Assembly: GCF_007860105.1 (NCBI RefSeq)
Contig: NZ_SJPU01000001.1
Coordinates: 2,019,015 to 2,083,014 of the forward strand
Length of the DNA stretch: 64,000 nt
Direction of reading: 5' to 3'
Origin: Allorhodopirellula heiligendammensis
Lineage (GTDB): Bacteria > Planctomycetota > Planctomycetia > Pirellulales > Pirellulaceae
Part shown: positions 36,689 through 45,622 of the stretch, piece after piece
Layout of the letters: the number at the start of each line of letters is the position of its first letter
How positions within the stretch are numbered: position 1 is the stretch's first letter
The notes under the pieces: generated by a model
Database searches by the model: none
What the model saw: the letters and a program-made list of their open reading frames with translations, nothing else
What the model was told of the DNA's origin: nothing
Translations under genes and position numbers: made by a program

Positions 36689-38985
36689 GGTACGAACCTT
36701 TCTAGGTTAGTCTGTATGCCAGCCAATGCCTCACGATACCGAGATTCACCGGGACGACGCTGAACCAGCGATTGCATTAAATTGCGGGCTTGGATCATCG
36801 CGTGACGAGCTTCGTCGTCGCGCGCCTCCTGCTGCAGCAAGCGGCCAAAGTTATTGTAAATGACAGCAAGCTCTTCGGCGTAGCGAACGGTCATTGGCAT
36901 GTGTTCAATGAGGTTTCGATAGAGTTCGATTGATTCCTCGTAAGCGGCAATCGCTTTGTCTCGGCGATCCAATCGTGTCAGTAGCGAAGCCTGGTTGCGG
37001 AGACTCGTTGCCAAGGCACGATCGATTTCGTGGAGTATCGTGCCAGCTTGCTCGCTGGCGAACCGGACATTCACGCCACGGAGGACATCAATTGCATTCT
37101 GATTCAAAACAAGTGACTGTTCAAGATCATCATCTTGTACCAGATGGCTCAGGTTATTCCAGATCATTGCAAAGGTCATCGCCGCAATGGGGGTGGTGTC
37201 ATCGCCATGAGGGAGGTCCTCGATCGCCGTATAAAACTCCCTTTTTGCGTCCTCATCACGATCCATTGATGAGAGCAGCAAACCGAAGTTGCCACGTACG
37301 GTCGCCAGTGTTACCGGATGGTCCAGGCTAGTGAGACGCCCAATGGCCTCCAGATAGATCGACTCAGCCTGATCTATTTCGCCATGTTCAGCGTGCAATA
37401 TCGCAATATTATTCTGGCAGAAGGCGATTTCGTGTTCATTCAATGGTGACGAAGGTAAATCAAGCAAGATGGCCAAAGCTCGCTGGTAGGCCTTCAATGC
37501 TCGGCTGATAGCACCAACCTCCTCGGTAATCTTAGCGGCACGGAGATGCGTTTGAGCTAGCTCGTATTGAAGTTCGTCAGCGGATTCGATCTCGTCGGCA
37601 AATCTCTCGTAATACTTCAGTAGGTCTGCGACAAGCTCTTCACGCAGTGTTTCCGCACCGGCGACGCCTCGCAGCCGCTCCGCTGCCATCAAACCAAAGT
37701 GATCGAGCACTTCGCGCGTTTGCTGAAAATTGGTTTTGGCTTGCTGAAGATTTCGATCAGCGGCGATCAGATTCTGATCAGACTGCATCAAAGCAGATTG
37801 TAAAGCGGCTTTTTGCTGCGCGAACTTTGTCATCGCCAACAGTGACATCATCAGAGCGAACAGCACCATAATCGCGGACACTGCGGCACTGCGACGATGC
37901 CGCAGTGTCCATTTCGTCACGCGATCGGCCAACGACGGTCGTCGTGCGAGGATAGGGAGCCCCGCCAGCACGCGGCGCAGGTCTTCGGCAAAGGCGCTCG
38001 CGGTGAGGTAGCGCTCGCCCGGTTCCGCTGCCAAAGATTTAAATAGCACGGTCTCCAAGTCCCGCGAAACAAGCGGATTCGCACGCCGCACTTGAATGTG
38101 ATCGCCATCGCTGAAGCGGTCGCCCACTAACATCTCGCAGAACGTTATTCCGAGGGAATAGATGTCGCTGCGATGGTCGACGAGCGCAGGATTGCCTAAC
38201 GTTTGCTCTGGGCTCATGTAGCGAAGTGTGCCGACGATCGCGCCACTTCCCGTAATTCCATCCTGATCAACTCCGTTAGTCTGACGGCAACGCGCTAATC
38301 CGAAGTCGGTAACCCAGAGCTTGCTATCTTGGTCAACGATTAAATTCGACGGCTTGATGTCTCGGTGAATTACCCCATACCGGTGTGCATGCTCGAGCGC
38401 TTCGGCCGCTTGCAGGGTCCACCGGATTGCCCGTGGAACCTCGGGCGGCTCATCGTAAATGAACTCATCGAGCGAGCGCCCGTGAATCAACGGCATGCTG
38501 TAGCAATGGACGCCTTCCTCCACACCGGCCCCGTAGATCGGCACGATGTTTGGGTGGTGCAGTCCACCGGCGGCTTGGGCCTCGATCATGAACCGGGCAA
38601 TCTGTTGCTGATCCAGCGTCACCGAGGTCGGCAGGATTTTTAAGGCGACAATTCGATCGAGCGAAATCTGGTGTGCTTCGTAGACGATTCCCATCCCGCC
38701 ACGACCAATTTCTCGCCGGATCTCGAAGTCACCTATTTTACGCGCGACCAGACTTTCCCAGTTCGTCTGGGCGGGAGGACGTTCACTTTCAGGTGCAAAT
38801 CCATGGAGCGCGTCTAGGCTGGCGAGCAATCCCGGTAATCGCTCCCCTACCGACTTGTCTGCAAAACGAAATTGGCAATCAGCCAAAAATTCGCTCTTTG
38901 AAGTCGAACCAGCCGAACGAAGCTCGAGATACTCGTCGAGAATGGCTAGCAGTTGTTCGTCCGTCGCGGCGTCTTCCAGAATCAT
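36685..38985 (-). CDS. Transmembrane Ser/Thr protein kinase with TPR-like C-terminus
   Basis: 766 residues from the ATG at 38985, which overlaps the sigma-factor stop (ATGA); an upstream start at 39039 would lie deep in the sigma gene. Kinase domain about 85-360: GRGGMGIVYEA glycine loop, VALKIL lysine, HRDIKPSNLI catalytic loop, DFGLA and YMSPEQ. One membrane helix (about 366-390, AVSAIMVLFALMMSLLAM), a helical linker, then about 330 residues of helical TPR-like repeats (ALKAYQRALAIL, AIAAYEESIELYRN). The kinase faces the cytoplasm and the TPR part is outside. This is the Hanks-type PknB-like layout common in planctomycetes. Its stop overlaps the next gene. Confidence 0.93.
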   Translation of the reverse strand: MILEDAATDEQLLAILDEYLELRSAGSTSKSEFLADCQFRFADKSVGERLPGLLASLDALHGFAPESERPPAQTNWESLVARKIGDFEIRREIGRGGMGIVYEAHQISLDRIVALKILPTSVTLDQQQIARFMIEAQAAGGLHHPNIVPIYGAGVEEGVHCYSMPLIHGRSLDEFIYDEPPEVPRAIRWTLQAAEALEHAHRYGVIHRDIKPSNLIVDQDSKLWVTDFGLARCRQTNGVDQDGITGSGAIVGTLRYMSPEQTLGNPALVDHRSDIYSLGITFCEMLVGDRFSDGDHIQVRRANPLVSRDLETVLFKSLAAEPGERYLTASAFAEDLRRVLAGLPILARRPSLADRVTKWTLRHRRSAAVSAIMVLFALMMSLLAMTKFAQQKAALQSALMQSDQNLIAADRNLQQAKTNFQQTREVLDHFGLMAAERLRGVAGAETLREELVADLLKYYERFADEIESADELQYELAQTHLRAAKITEEVGAISRALKAYQRALAILLDLPSSPLNEHEIAFCQNNIAILHAEHGEIDQAESIYLEAIGRLTSLDHPVTLATVRGNFGLLLSSMDRDEDAKREFYTAIEDLPHGDDTTPIAAMTFAMIWNNLSHLVQDDDLEQSLVLNQNAIDVLRGVNVRFASEQAGTILHEIDRALATSLRNQASLLTRLDRRDKAIAAYEESIELYRNLIEHMPMTVRYAEELAVIYNNFGRLLQQEARDDEARHAMIQARNLMQSLVQRRPGESRYREALAGIQTNLERFVP

Positions 38986-39656
38986 CGTTCGTTCCTCACT
39001 TCGAGCTTGTCTCGCAGTGCTTCGACGGCCCGTAGCCACAGCATCCGGGCCGCTCCATGAGATCGCTCCATCCGCTCGGCGACGTCTGGGAAATCCAACC
39101 CTTCTATGCTCCGCAACATCAATACCTCGCGATGGTCTGCATTCAATAGTGCCAACGCATTCGCGACTCGAACACTGCGCTCGTGGTTGACCAGTTGCGT
39201 ACCAGCCGAAGGGTCATTTGCCATGAGTACATTTTCGAGCCGGACGGAGGACTGATCCATCCATTTGCCTATAGCCTCAAGCGAGACCTCCCTCCGAACA
39301 TCACGAACCTGCGCCTCAACATGCGTCTGGATGAGCGTCTGAATTCTCCGTGTCAAGATCGCCCTCAGCCAGGTTACGAACTCACCCCCCGTCGTGCCGC
39401 GAAATTCAGAAAAACCGCGAGCCGCGTTCAGCATGGTTTCCTGGACGATATCGGACTCGCTCGCCCGCACCCGTAGCCGGGCACGAATCTGCGACGCCGC
39501 CAACAATCTCATGTAATTTTGATAGAGGCCAAACAGCGTACTCAGTGCCGTGGTATCGCCTGATTGGGCGGCCTTAAGCAAGCTGTCGACTTTGGTGTAA
39601 TCCGAATTGCTAGGCGCGGTGTCCAGATATGATTCTTGGTGAAGTTGATTTGACAT
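38982..39656 (-). CDS. ECF RNA polymerase sigma factor, planctomycete type
   Basis: 224 residues with sigma region 2 (LFGLYQNYMRLLAASQIRARLR ... SDIVQETMLNAARGF) and region 4 (HREVLMLRSIEGLDFPDVAERM, MLWLRAVEALRDKL). The spacing and the extended N-terminus fit the planctomycete ECF group. There is no anti-sigma factor next to it; instead it is coupled by ATGA to a Ser/Thr kinase, so regulation by phosphorylation is the natural inference. First gene of a three-gene operon. Confidence 0.92.
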   Translation of the reverse strand: MSNQLHQESYLDTAPSNSDYTKVDSLLKAAQSGDTTALSTLFGLYQNYMRLLAASQIRARLRVRASESDIVQETMLNAARGFSEFRGTTGGEFVTWLRAILTRRIQTLIQTHVEAQVRDVRREVSLEAIGKWMDQSSVRLENVLMANDPSAGTQLVNHERSVRVANALALLNADHREVLMLRSIEGLDFPDVAERMERSHGAARMLWLRAVEALRDKLEVRNER

Positions 39657-39958
39657 TGAAAGCTGTTCCTTGTCAGCGTAAAAGCCACTTGCTTAACGCG
39701 GTCAAGTATCGCGAGACGTCTCACGACGCTTAAAGTTCCAGAAGGCCACTACTGCAGTGTCAGTTGAGGGGCTTAGTAGTCAGTGGAAATATCGCCAGGA
39801 TCGGTCGCGAAGGTGATTGCGGTATCCTTTCAAGATACACTGTCGCGACACAGGTTTGGGATGCCAAAACTGTAGAAGCGCAATAAATTCCGTTATGGTC
39901 GTTTAACGTTGCAACCTATATGGGTGGGATAGTAGCTCATAATAGTTTTAGTAATTAA
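39657..39958. other. Upstream region of the sigma/kinase operon
   Basis: 302 bases, A/T-rich toward 39890-39960. It should hold the operon promoter (minus strand). No operator recognised. Confidence 0.35.
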
Positions 39959-40234
39959 TTACCAACCCCGAACCGTGCCCCCCCATGAGAAGTATGCAGG
40001 TGCTATTGAGATGAGCGTTGCGTCGTTATGACGGATACCCAACATCGTATACAAATCGGCAGCACTTAACTCGCCAACCAACCCGAGGAGGACTAATCCA
40101 ACACCAACCCACAGGGGGGGTGCGATGGGGTGCTGTAGCGGTTTTTTATCCTGGGGCCTGATTACGTTAAACCCTATAGGCTTTGTGAGGTTTAGTGAGA
40201 GTTGCCCATCATTCACGAGAGCCGTGCATGACAT
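39959..40234 (-). pseudogene. Possible remnant of a small membrane protein
   Basis: A 91-codon minus-strand frame with one believable membrane segment (PPLWVGVGLVLLGLVG) and ending SWGGTVRGW. It could be a small real gene or the tail of a broken one; no family recognised. It lies at the edge of the disrupted region around the recombinase. Confidence 0.3.
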
Positions 40235-40365
40235 GACCGCTGACGTCAGTTGACCATCCCAGATCCGCGTATGGCTCTACAGATGTTAAGTCCATTTCCC
40301 GACCAATGAACGCGATCATTGTTCGAGACCTCTTGAGGCGACTCGCTTCTGCGTTCATCAAAATG

Positions 40366-40662
40366 CTATTGCGGATCTGGAGGTGTATAGACTGGTTTGC
40401 CTTCACTATCTCTGCCGAGGTAGGTGTCCTTAAAAACGATCGATGGATCGTATTCACTGCCCAGCAAGTTTCGGACGGTGTTGAACTCGACGAGGTGATT
40501 ACTGAAATCACGTTGCCGCAGAGACTCGATGAAACTACCCCCAGGCGGGCCTGCGTGAACATCAGCACCACGCTCGAGTAGCAGGATAACGATGCCCCAC
40601 TGAGCGACTGCTTGTTTCTGCCCGAAACAACGAAAGCAGATCGAAGGCAACTCGCCCATCAC
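40366..40662 (-). pseudogene. Ankyrin-repeat gene remnant
   Basis: The minus frame reads VILLLERGADVHAGPPGG, an ankyrin helix-loop signature, then about 55 residues to a stop at VYTPPDPQ. Only one partial repeat remains, and the upstream end runs into the truncated recombinase and its AT-rich repeat. It looks like the surviving 3' piece of an ankyrin protein gene. It does not resemble the intact ankyrin gene at 62.1 kb closely enough to be its copy. Confidence 0.4.
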
Positions 40663-41609
40663 CCAAGTAAGTCAATTCGCAATTTGCAGTGTTTAATTTG
40701 CAATTTGCAATGAACCGTCCGAACCCATTCTTCGACCGGGTTGGGTAAACTCGGCGTTTTGAGTTTGCCGGACGTTCGGTTGTAAACCATCGTTCCGGCA
40801 TACTTCTCGTTACGAAGCCGGGCGAGTACGCCGCCCGCACCCCAACGCCCGTTGCTCGGCGACGGAATCCCGTCGTCGTTCAATCCTTCGGCGATCTTGT
40901 ACTCCGAGAATCCGCGATCGACGAACTCTTCAAAGATCCGCCGAATGACCGCGACCTGTTCCGGCGGGCCTTCGGTCAACGTCACCCGCTTGTTTTGGAT
41001 GCCCTTGTGTTGGCCGGCTTCCAATACATGCAACGGTTCTCGTTTCTCATCGAGCAACAACCGCGATAAACCATACGGAGGTTTTCCGCCGGCGAGATAC
41101 CCTTGTTCGGCGATCTTCACACATCCCCGCCAAACCTTGTCGCTCAATTCACGACTGTATTGGGCGGCCCGGAACCTCTCGAACTGAACGTAGACCGGAT
41201 AGAGCGGATCATTCTCTTTCGGCTTGCCGATCGTCGTATAGATGACCTGTTTGCCGTTCTTTTTGCAGATCGCCGAGAACTGGGCCGACAAGTCGATGTC
41301 TTGAAACCGGCCCCATCGTGACACGTCCAAACACAGCACGTATTCAAAGTCGCCGCGTTTAGAGATCCATTCATCCATCATCTCCGTGAACGCCGGCCGT
41401 CCTTCGGAGTTCAACCCCGATCGTCCCGGGTCACAGAACTCACGGATGATTTCGACGCCGTGTTCCCGCGCCCACGCACGAACCTGATCCTGTTGAAGCG
41501 GGATCGAGTTCTCTTGTCGGTCTTGCGCCGAATGCCGGTAATACGCCACCGCTCGAACGAGCGCCGGTGCATCCGGATCGGGCACACCGATCTCCCACCA
41601 ATTATTCAC
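40659..41609 (-). pseudogene. Large serine recombinase, C-terminally truncated
   Basis: A site-specific recombinase of the kind used by phages and integrative elements. The resolvase domain has the nucleophile in YYRHSAQDRQENSIPLQQDQVR (cited in part: YYRHSAQDRQ), LCLDVSRWGR and a long E-helix; the recombinase domain follows (LAGGKPPYGLSR, VIRRIFEEFVDRGFSEYKIAEGLN, LRNEKYAGTMVYN). It stops at EEWVRT, where intact relatives go on through a zinc ribbon and coiled coil. The last 16 residues (HCKLQIKHCKLRI) are only translation of an AT-rich repeat. At 316 residues it is far below the usual 450-600, so it is probably inactive. Confidence 0.75.
40673..40711. repeat. AATTTGCAA-type repeat at the recombinase break
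   Basis: The stretch is built of CAATTCGCAATTTGCAGTG followed by a variant TTTAATTTGCAATTTGCAATG. Dispersed TTGCAATTTGCAAT repeats of this kind are often found at gene ends and rearrangement points in bacterial genomes. It forms the exact junction between recombinase and ankyrin remnant. Confidence 0.6.
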
Positions 41610-41809
41610 TTGTAAACCTCTCGCAAAAAGTTATCGTCGTGGCCGCGAACGGAAGCGTCGCGGCATCGACAACACAGTTACGAGAGCACCCCCACATGCC
41701 TCAAGCGGCTAAGTCACACCTGTCGCCAAGAATTCCGAGACTTTGTCACACGATGTGATGGATCGCGGGAAGTGATCCAAGAAATCCTTAATCGCGATGC
41801 AATGATCCG

Positions 41810-42280
41810 TCAGGTCTTCACTTCGTACTGATCCGGCACGTTAAAGATGCGCCAGTACGGATGCACCGCGGTGGTGGGTTGCTTGTCTGGGGATTCGAGC
41901 GGTAGCCCATCGCGGCACCAGCCCAGAATTCCGTCGCGATAGTTCGTCGCGTCAACGCCGGCGGCAACCAGCTTCCGAGCGTACAGATAACTGCGTCCAC
42001 CCACGGTGCAATAAACGGCGACTTGCCGGCCAGCGAACGCCCCCGCTTCAGCTTCGTATTCCTGCTGCGTGATTGCACCCGGAATTCGTGATACGGTTTG
42101 TTCCGCATCGCTGCGAACGTCGACCAGTACCGGTGGCAAGACATCCGACTTTAATGCCGAGTGAAGCTCCGATGTCGAGATCGTTCCAACTTCTGGCCGC
42201 CCAAGAAATCGACGTGTCGCTTCAATGGTTCCGAATCCGCGGTTGCAAAGTCGAATGATCAGATCGCCAAGTGACATCAT
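41810..42280 (-). CDS. Rhodanese-domain protein
   Basis: 156 residues with a single rhodanese domain (about 35-135): VLVDVRSDAEQTVSRIPGA, then the active loop CTVGGRSY, whose Cys can carry persulfide sulfur. An N-terminal helix of about 30 residues (LIIRLCNRGFGTIEATRRFLG) precedes it. The start is ATG 42280 or 42277. Sulfur acceptor unknown. It lies on the same strand as the four-gene operon but 360 bases from its end, so it may be separate. Confidence 0.85.
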   Translation of the reverse strand: MMSLGDLIIRLCNRGFGTIEATRRFLGRPEVGTISTSELHSALKSDVLPPVLVDVRSDAEQTVSRIPGAITQQEYEAEAGAFAGRQVAVYCTVGGRSYLYARKLVAAGVDATNYRDGILGWCRDGLPLESPDKQPTTAVHPYWRIFNVPDQYEVKT

Positions 42281-42640
42281 GATTCACCACGTCGCTAACC
42301 GCGACCACCTTCGCAACAGGTCTCGCAAATTCGATGGCACATCGAACACTGCAACTTCCCGCGAATATCGACCAAGCGACCACCGCAAACGGGACGCGCG
42401 GGAGCGCAAGATGGTGTTGGGCTTTGTCTTGGCGGAAGTTCGTCAGACTCGTTCGACATCGTTACTGCTTCACTCGTGAGTTGGAGCCTAGATCATTTGA
42501 TCCTAGCGAGTTTCGGTTTATTTTTTGGTTCCAGCTAGCCGTTCGCAAAACCGCCTCCGCCTTATCAGCCGCTGCACGAAAGAGATTTCCGAGAAGCGAC
42601 GCTTTGCAGCCTGCGATACAAGTGAATCATGCTTAATTGA
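42281..42640. other. Gap between four-gene operon and rhodanese gene
   Basis: 360 bases with no supported gene. No clear terminator seen at the operon end. Confidence 0.35.
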
Positions 42641-43729
42641 TCACGAATCAATGTATAGGGGCGTGCGCAGAAGGTAGTCCGTGTGTGACATTGGATTCTC
42701 GTTGAAGGAGTGTGAAACGAAGTTCTCATTGCGGAGTAAGCGGATTTCTCGCCGTTGGTTCTCCTCAACACCGAACAGCCCTGGTGGACCTTTGTTCGCC
42801 TTGCCGATAACGCTCCACTCGATGCTTTCACGCTCCGCGATTCTCTCAAATTCCTTCATGCGATCCGCTTTTACTGAGGCGATGACTTGCCAGTCACCCC
42901 AGAACAAAAACAAGTGTCGTGGGTCTAGGCCGTGGTGCAGCGACTCCTTCGTAACGTAATCCGGCATCTGACCGCTCTCCAAGCATACGTCAACGGAAAT
43001 CCCCGAACGCTCCGCGATGTTCCACAATGATCCCAAGACACCATCGGAGTTGTCAGTTGCAGCGCTCAGTACACCAGTGGATTGCAAAATTTCCATCTCG
43101 CGAATTCGAGGCCGCGGCTTTAAAAGTGCTGCAACCTCTTCCGAATCAAGTGATTCAATGCTGCCAAGTCTTTGCGCCTTGAGATAACAGGCAATGAAGT
43201 AGCCGCATTTTCCAATGGCAACAATCGTGTCACCCGCTTTGCATTCGTTTCTTGTGATACGTCGAGAATCACTAATCGAACCGAAAGCCGTTCCATGGCA
43301 AGCAAAACGCGGTGCTACACGTATGTTTCCACCCGCATTCTTTAAACCAAATTCTTTGCATGCTGCATCCATGCCTTCAAAGTAGTCCCGAAAGTCTGCG
43401 ACCGTCATATCGCCTGGTGCTTCGACTGACGTGGTAAACCCGACGGGTGTCGCACCAGCTGCAGCAAGATCACTTGCATTTGCGAGCACGGAGTACCAGC
43501 CCCACGTCCAATAGGAGCAGTGACCGATCGACCATACAAGTGGCTTGGGGCCAACGTCCGTTGTTACCACCAAGTGAGAAGCCGTACGATCTGATTCAAT
43601 AAACGCACAGTCGTCGCCAAGCGAAGCGCCTCCCGATCCAGCTCGCAAAACGGGAAGAATTATTTCGTTGAGAAGGCGAAACTCACCCCAATCAGAGAGA
43701 GTTTCAACGGTTGGTTTCGCGTGATTCAT
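42641..43729 (-). CDS. ThiL/PurM (AIR-synthase)-superfamily protein
   Basis: 362 residues from the ATG at 43729. ThiL-like landmarks: an N-terminal EFRLLNEIILPVL, the metal-binding GDDCAF, then SVLANASDLAAAGATPVGF and, near the middle, DNSDGVLGSLWNIAE, matching the DISDGL motif. Enzymes of this fold use ATP to activate a phosphate or amide (thiamine-phosphate kinase, AIR synthase, HypE, SelD). It differs from true ThiL in having WTWGWYSVLAN and many Cys and Trp residues, and it sits outside any thiamine operon, so its substrate is probably different. It overlaps the kinase gene by 26 bases. Last gene of the four-gene operon. Confidence 0.75.
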   Translation of the reverse strand: MNHAKPTVETLSDWGEFRLLNEIILPVLRAGSGGASLGDDCAFIESDRTASHLVVTTDVGPKPLVWSIGHCSYWTWGWYSVLANASDLAAAGATPVGFTTSVEAPGDMTVADFRDYFEGMDAACKEFGLKNAGGNIRVAPRFACHGTAFGSISDSRRITRNECKAGDTIVAIGKCGYFIACYLKAQRLGSIESLDSEEVAALLKPRPRIREMEILQSTGVLSAATDNSDGVLGSLWNIAERSGISVDVCLESGQMPDYVTKESLHHGLDPRHLFLFWGDWQVIASVKADRMKEFERIAERESIEWSVIGKANKGPPGLFGVEENQRREIRLLRNENFVSHSFNENPMSHTDYLLRTPLYIDS

Positions 43730-45020
43730 ATTTAGGCAGTATCCGTTCAGAAATATATTTGGCAAGTTGCAGAACGTGTTGACGTGTTGAAACTTGTGAA
43801 GAAAAATCATTGCTGTGCTTAAGCAATCCCATCGCAACCAAAAACAGGGGAATTACATATTCCCAATCCCACTCCGTCTCCGTGGGAAATGCCTTTCGAG
43901 CATGTTTGCGGATGAACGATACGAGCTGCACGCGCCCTTGCAACTCAGGCGATTCGAAATGCGGCGAGTCATCCTCAAACGAGATCCATTGCGCCAGCCT
44001 GACGACGTCCTGGTAAGAAGTTGCCGCTGGTAGAGTTACAAATCGAACATTGCACTCAAAGAGAACAAAATCTTTCGCAATGTGAGCGTCACCATCTGCC
44101 CACCCAAAATCAATGATCCGGGGGATCCCTCGGGAGAGAACTATGTTTTTGGGATGAAGATCACCGTGTATCCCACCGCAATACATTCTCGCTTTGCAAT
44201 CTTGGATTCGCTTCAGGACATTGAACGGATTTGTCCATTCCTGTCCAAAATCTATCGATAGTTCATCGTTGTCAGCGCCCCAGCAGTCACGCCATCGAGC
44301 TGCCCATATTGAAGTGTGGATTTTGCGAAGGTACCGCTCGTACTCAACCGAAAACTGCCTCACTTCGACCTGTGACTTGCCTCCTTTGCGGTGCAGTGGC
44401 CAAAGGGACTCGAACGCCAACTGCAGTGCATCGCATACTTGGTCAGTGGCCAATTCCGTTGAGGTAAGCAGCTTCCAAATATCCGCCACACGAAGATTTA
44501 GACGACCTCCGTGCAATTCAACATCGCCCCAGATGTCGTCGGCGGAAGCAAAGGGAGACCAGAGAACAGAATAGGGCCGTTCGGAGTCAGACGGGGACCA
44601 GCGGAGTGGTGCCGCATATCCAGTCGGCGAATGACCAATGAGAAACTTTAGTGCCTCGGCGTCTTGAAACTCTCTTTCGCAGGAATCCTGATCTGAGCCC
44701 GGCTTTGGCTTTGCAAGTTTGACGATAAATGGATGTGAAGGCCAAAGACTTGCCTCGGCAACGAAGTATGCGACAAAAACGGAGGCGCTACTTTTTCCTT
44801 CCGCAGCACCAAGACGATTGAGTGGTACGACGCGAAGCGAGCACTCCTTCACTTCCACACTGTTCCCATGAAGTGACGGCCAAATCTTGCAGCGGAGGTC
44901 TTCGCCCTGAGCGTCGTTCGATACAAGTGTGCTAAGTAGTTCAAATGCAGAATCTAGGAGGCTCTTTTCGCTGCCAGGATCAAACAAGTCAATTTCTAGT
45001 CCTCGCATTACGTCGGTCAC
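43704..45020 (-). CDS. APH-like kinase (aminoglycoside phosphotransferase fold)
   Basis: 438 residues. The C-terminal half is a eukaryotic-kinase-like APH/choline-kinase domain: catalytic loop HGDLHPKNIVL (about residue 288) and metal-binding IIDFGWADGD just after; an N-lobe lysine is visible in PFIVKLAKPK (about residue 105). The first 80 residues (MRGLEIDLFDPGSEKSLLDS ...) are an extra domain I do not recognise. The substrate is unknown; being embedded between a dCTP-deaminase-like and a ThiL-like gene suggests a nucleoside or small metabolite, not an antibiotic. It overlaps both neighbours (4 and 26 bases). Confidence 0.78.
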   Translation of the reverse strand: MTDVMRGLEIDLFDPGSEKSLLDSAFELLSTLVSNDAQGEDLRCKIWPSLHGNSVEVKECSLRVVPLNRLGAAEGKSSASVFVAYFVAEASLWPSHPFIVKLAKPKPGSDQDSCEREFQDAEALKFLIGHSPTGYAAPLRWSPSDSERPYSVLWSPFASADDIWGDVELHGGRLNLRVADIWKLLTSTELATDQVCDALQLAFESLWPLHRKGGKSQVEVRQFSVEYERYLRKIHTSIWAARWRDCWGADNDELSIDFGQEWTNPFNVLKRIQDCKARMYCGGIHGDLHPKNIVLSRGIPRIIDFGWADGDAHIAKDFVLFECNVRFVTLPAATSYQDVVRLAQWISFEDDSPHFESPELQGRVQLVSFIRKHARKAFPTETEWDWEYVIPLFLVAMGLLKHSNDFSSQVSTRQHVLQLAKYISERILPKYESRETNR

Positions 45021-45622
45021 TTTGATTTGGGAGCGTACGGAAACTTAACTTTGCTGATGTGCTGCATTTCTTCAAACATCGAAGGGCCCGATGGAACTGG
45101 TTGATGCTCATAAATACTTCGCATCAACGCAATCTCTCGATTTTGTGGACTAACTGGTGCAAGCATCAGATGGCAAACAGGCATTCCATGGTGTAAAATG
45201 ACAGGCGAGGGGTTGTGCGAAACTATCTCAAACGTCAATTCACTCGGAACACCTTGTCCATACCCAGGTGAAATGAGTTGAGAGTCGCATGTCACGGAAA
45301 TGCCGGCCCGCGACATATGCGAAGTAGTCGACAGGAATCCCGCCAGGCCGTTCGGCAGCCACAAGCTTTCATACGAGCTAACCAATAGTAAGTCGCCTTG
45401 CTTCACACAGATTTCGGAGACCGTCTCGACTGAACCCAGCGAGTTTGCCGCGCAATCCTCGGTCATCAAGTCAATTGGCGTGTCCTGCCGTCGCCACCTC
45501 CGAACTCTATTTCCCAATCGCAATACATAGCTAGCCGATTTTAAAAGTGCGGGCTCAAAAGGCTCTATCCCGAATAGCTCTTGTGATCTTTGATCAGAAA
45601 TCTGGTCAGCACTAAAGAACAT
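45017..45622 (-). CDS. dCTP deaminase/dUTPase-superfamily protein
   Basis: 201 residues from the ATG at 45622; an upstream in-frame ATG at 45643 adds seven. The fold is recognisable from LKSASYVLRLG, QGDLLLVSSYESLWLP, the core FLSTTSHMSRAGISVTC, SPGYGQGVPSELTFEIVSHN and ILHHGMPVCHLML. Ser and Arg of S-x3-R (SHMSR) and the Glu of LTFEI align with the dCTP-deaminase catalytic Ser111, Arg115 and Glu138 of E. coli, so activity is plausible. It is longer and more divergent than housekeeping Dcd. It overlaps the HIT gene by 11 bases and the kinase by four. Confidence 0.8.
   Translation of the reverse strand: MFFSADQISDQRSQELFGIEPFEPALLKSASYVLRLGNRVRRWRRQDTPIDLMTEDCAANSLGSVETVSEICVKQGDLLLVSSYESLWLPNGLAGFLSTTSHMSRAGISVTCDSQLISPGYGQGVPSELTFEIVSHNPSPVILHHGMPVCHLMLAPVSPQNREIALMRSIYEHQPVPSGPSMFEEMQHISKVKFPYAPKSK

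Noticed and set aside
42565-42849. Antisense frames around the ThiL-like gene
   Set aside because: Shadows of a gene with clear family motifs on the minus strand.
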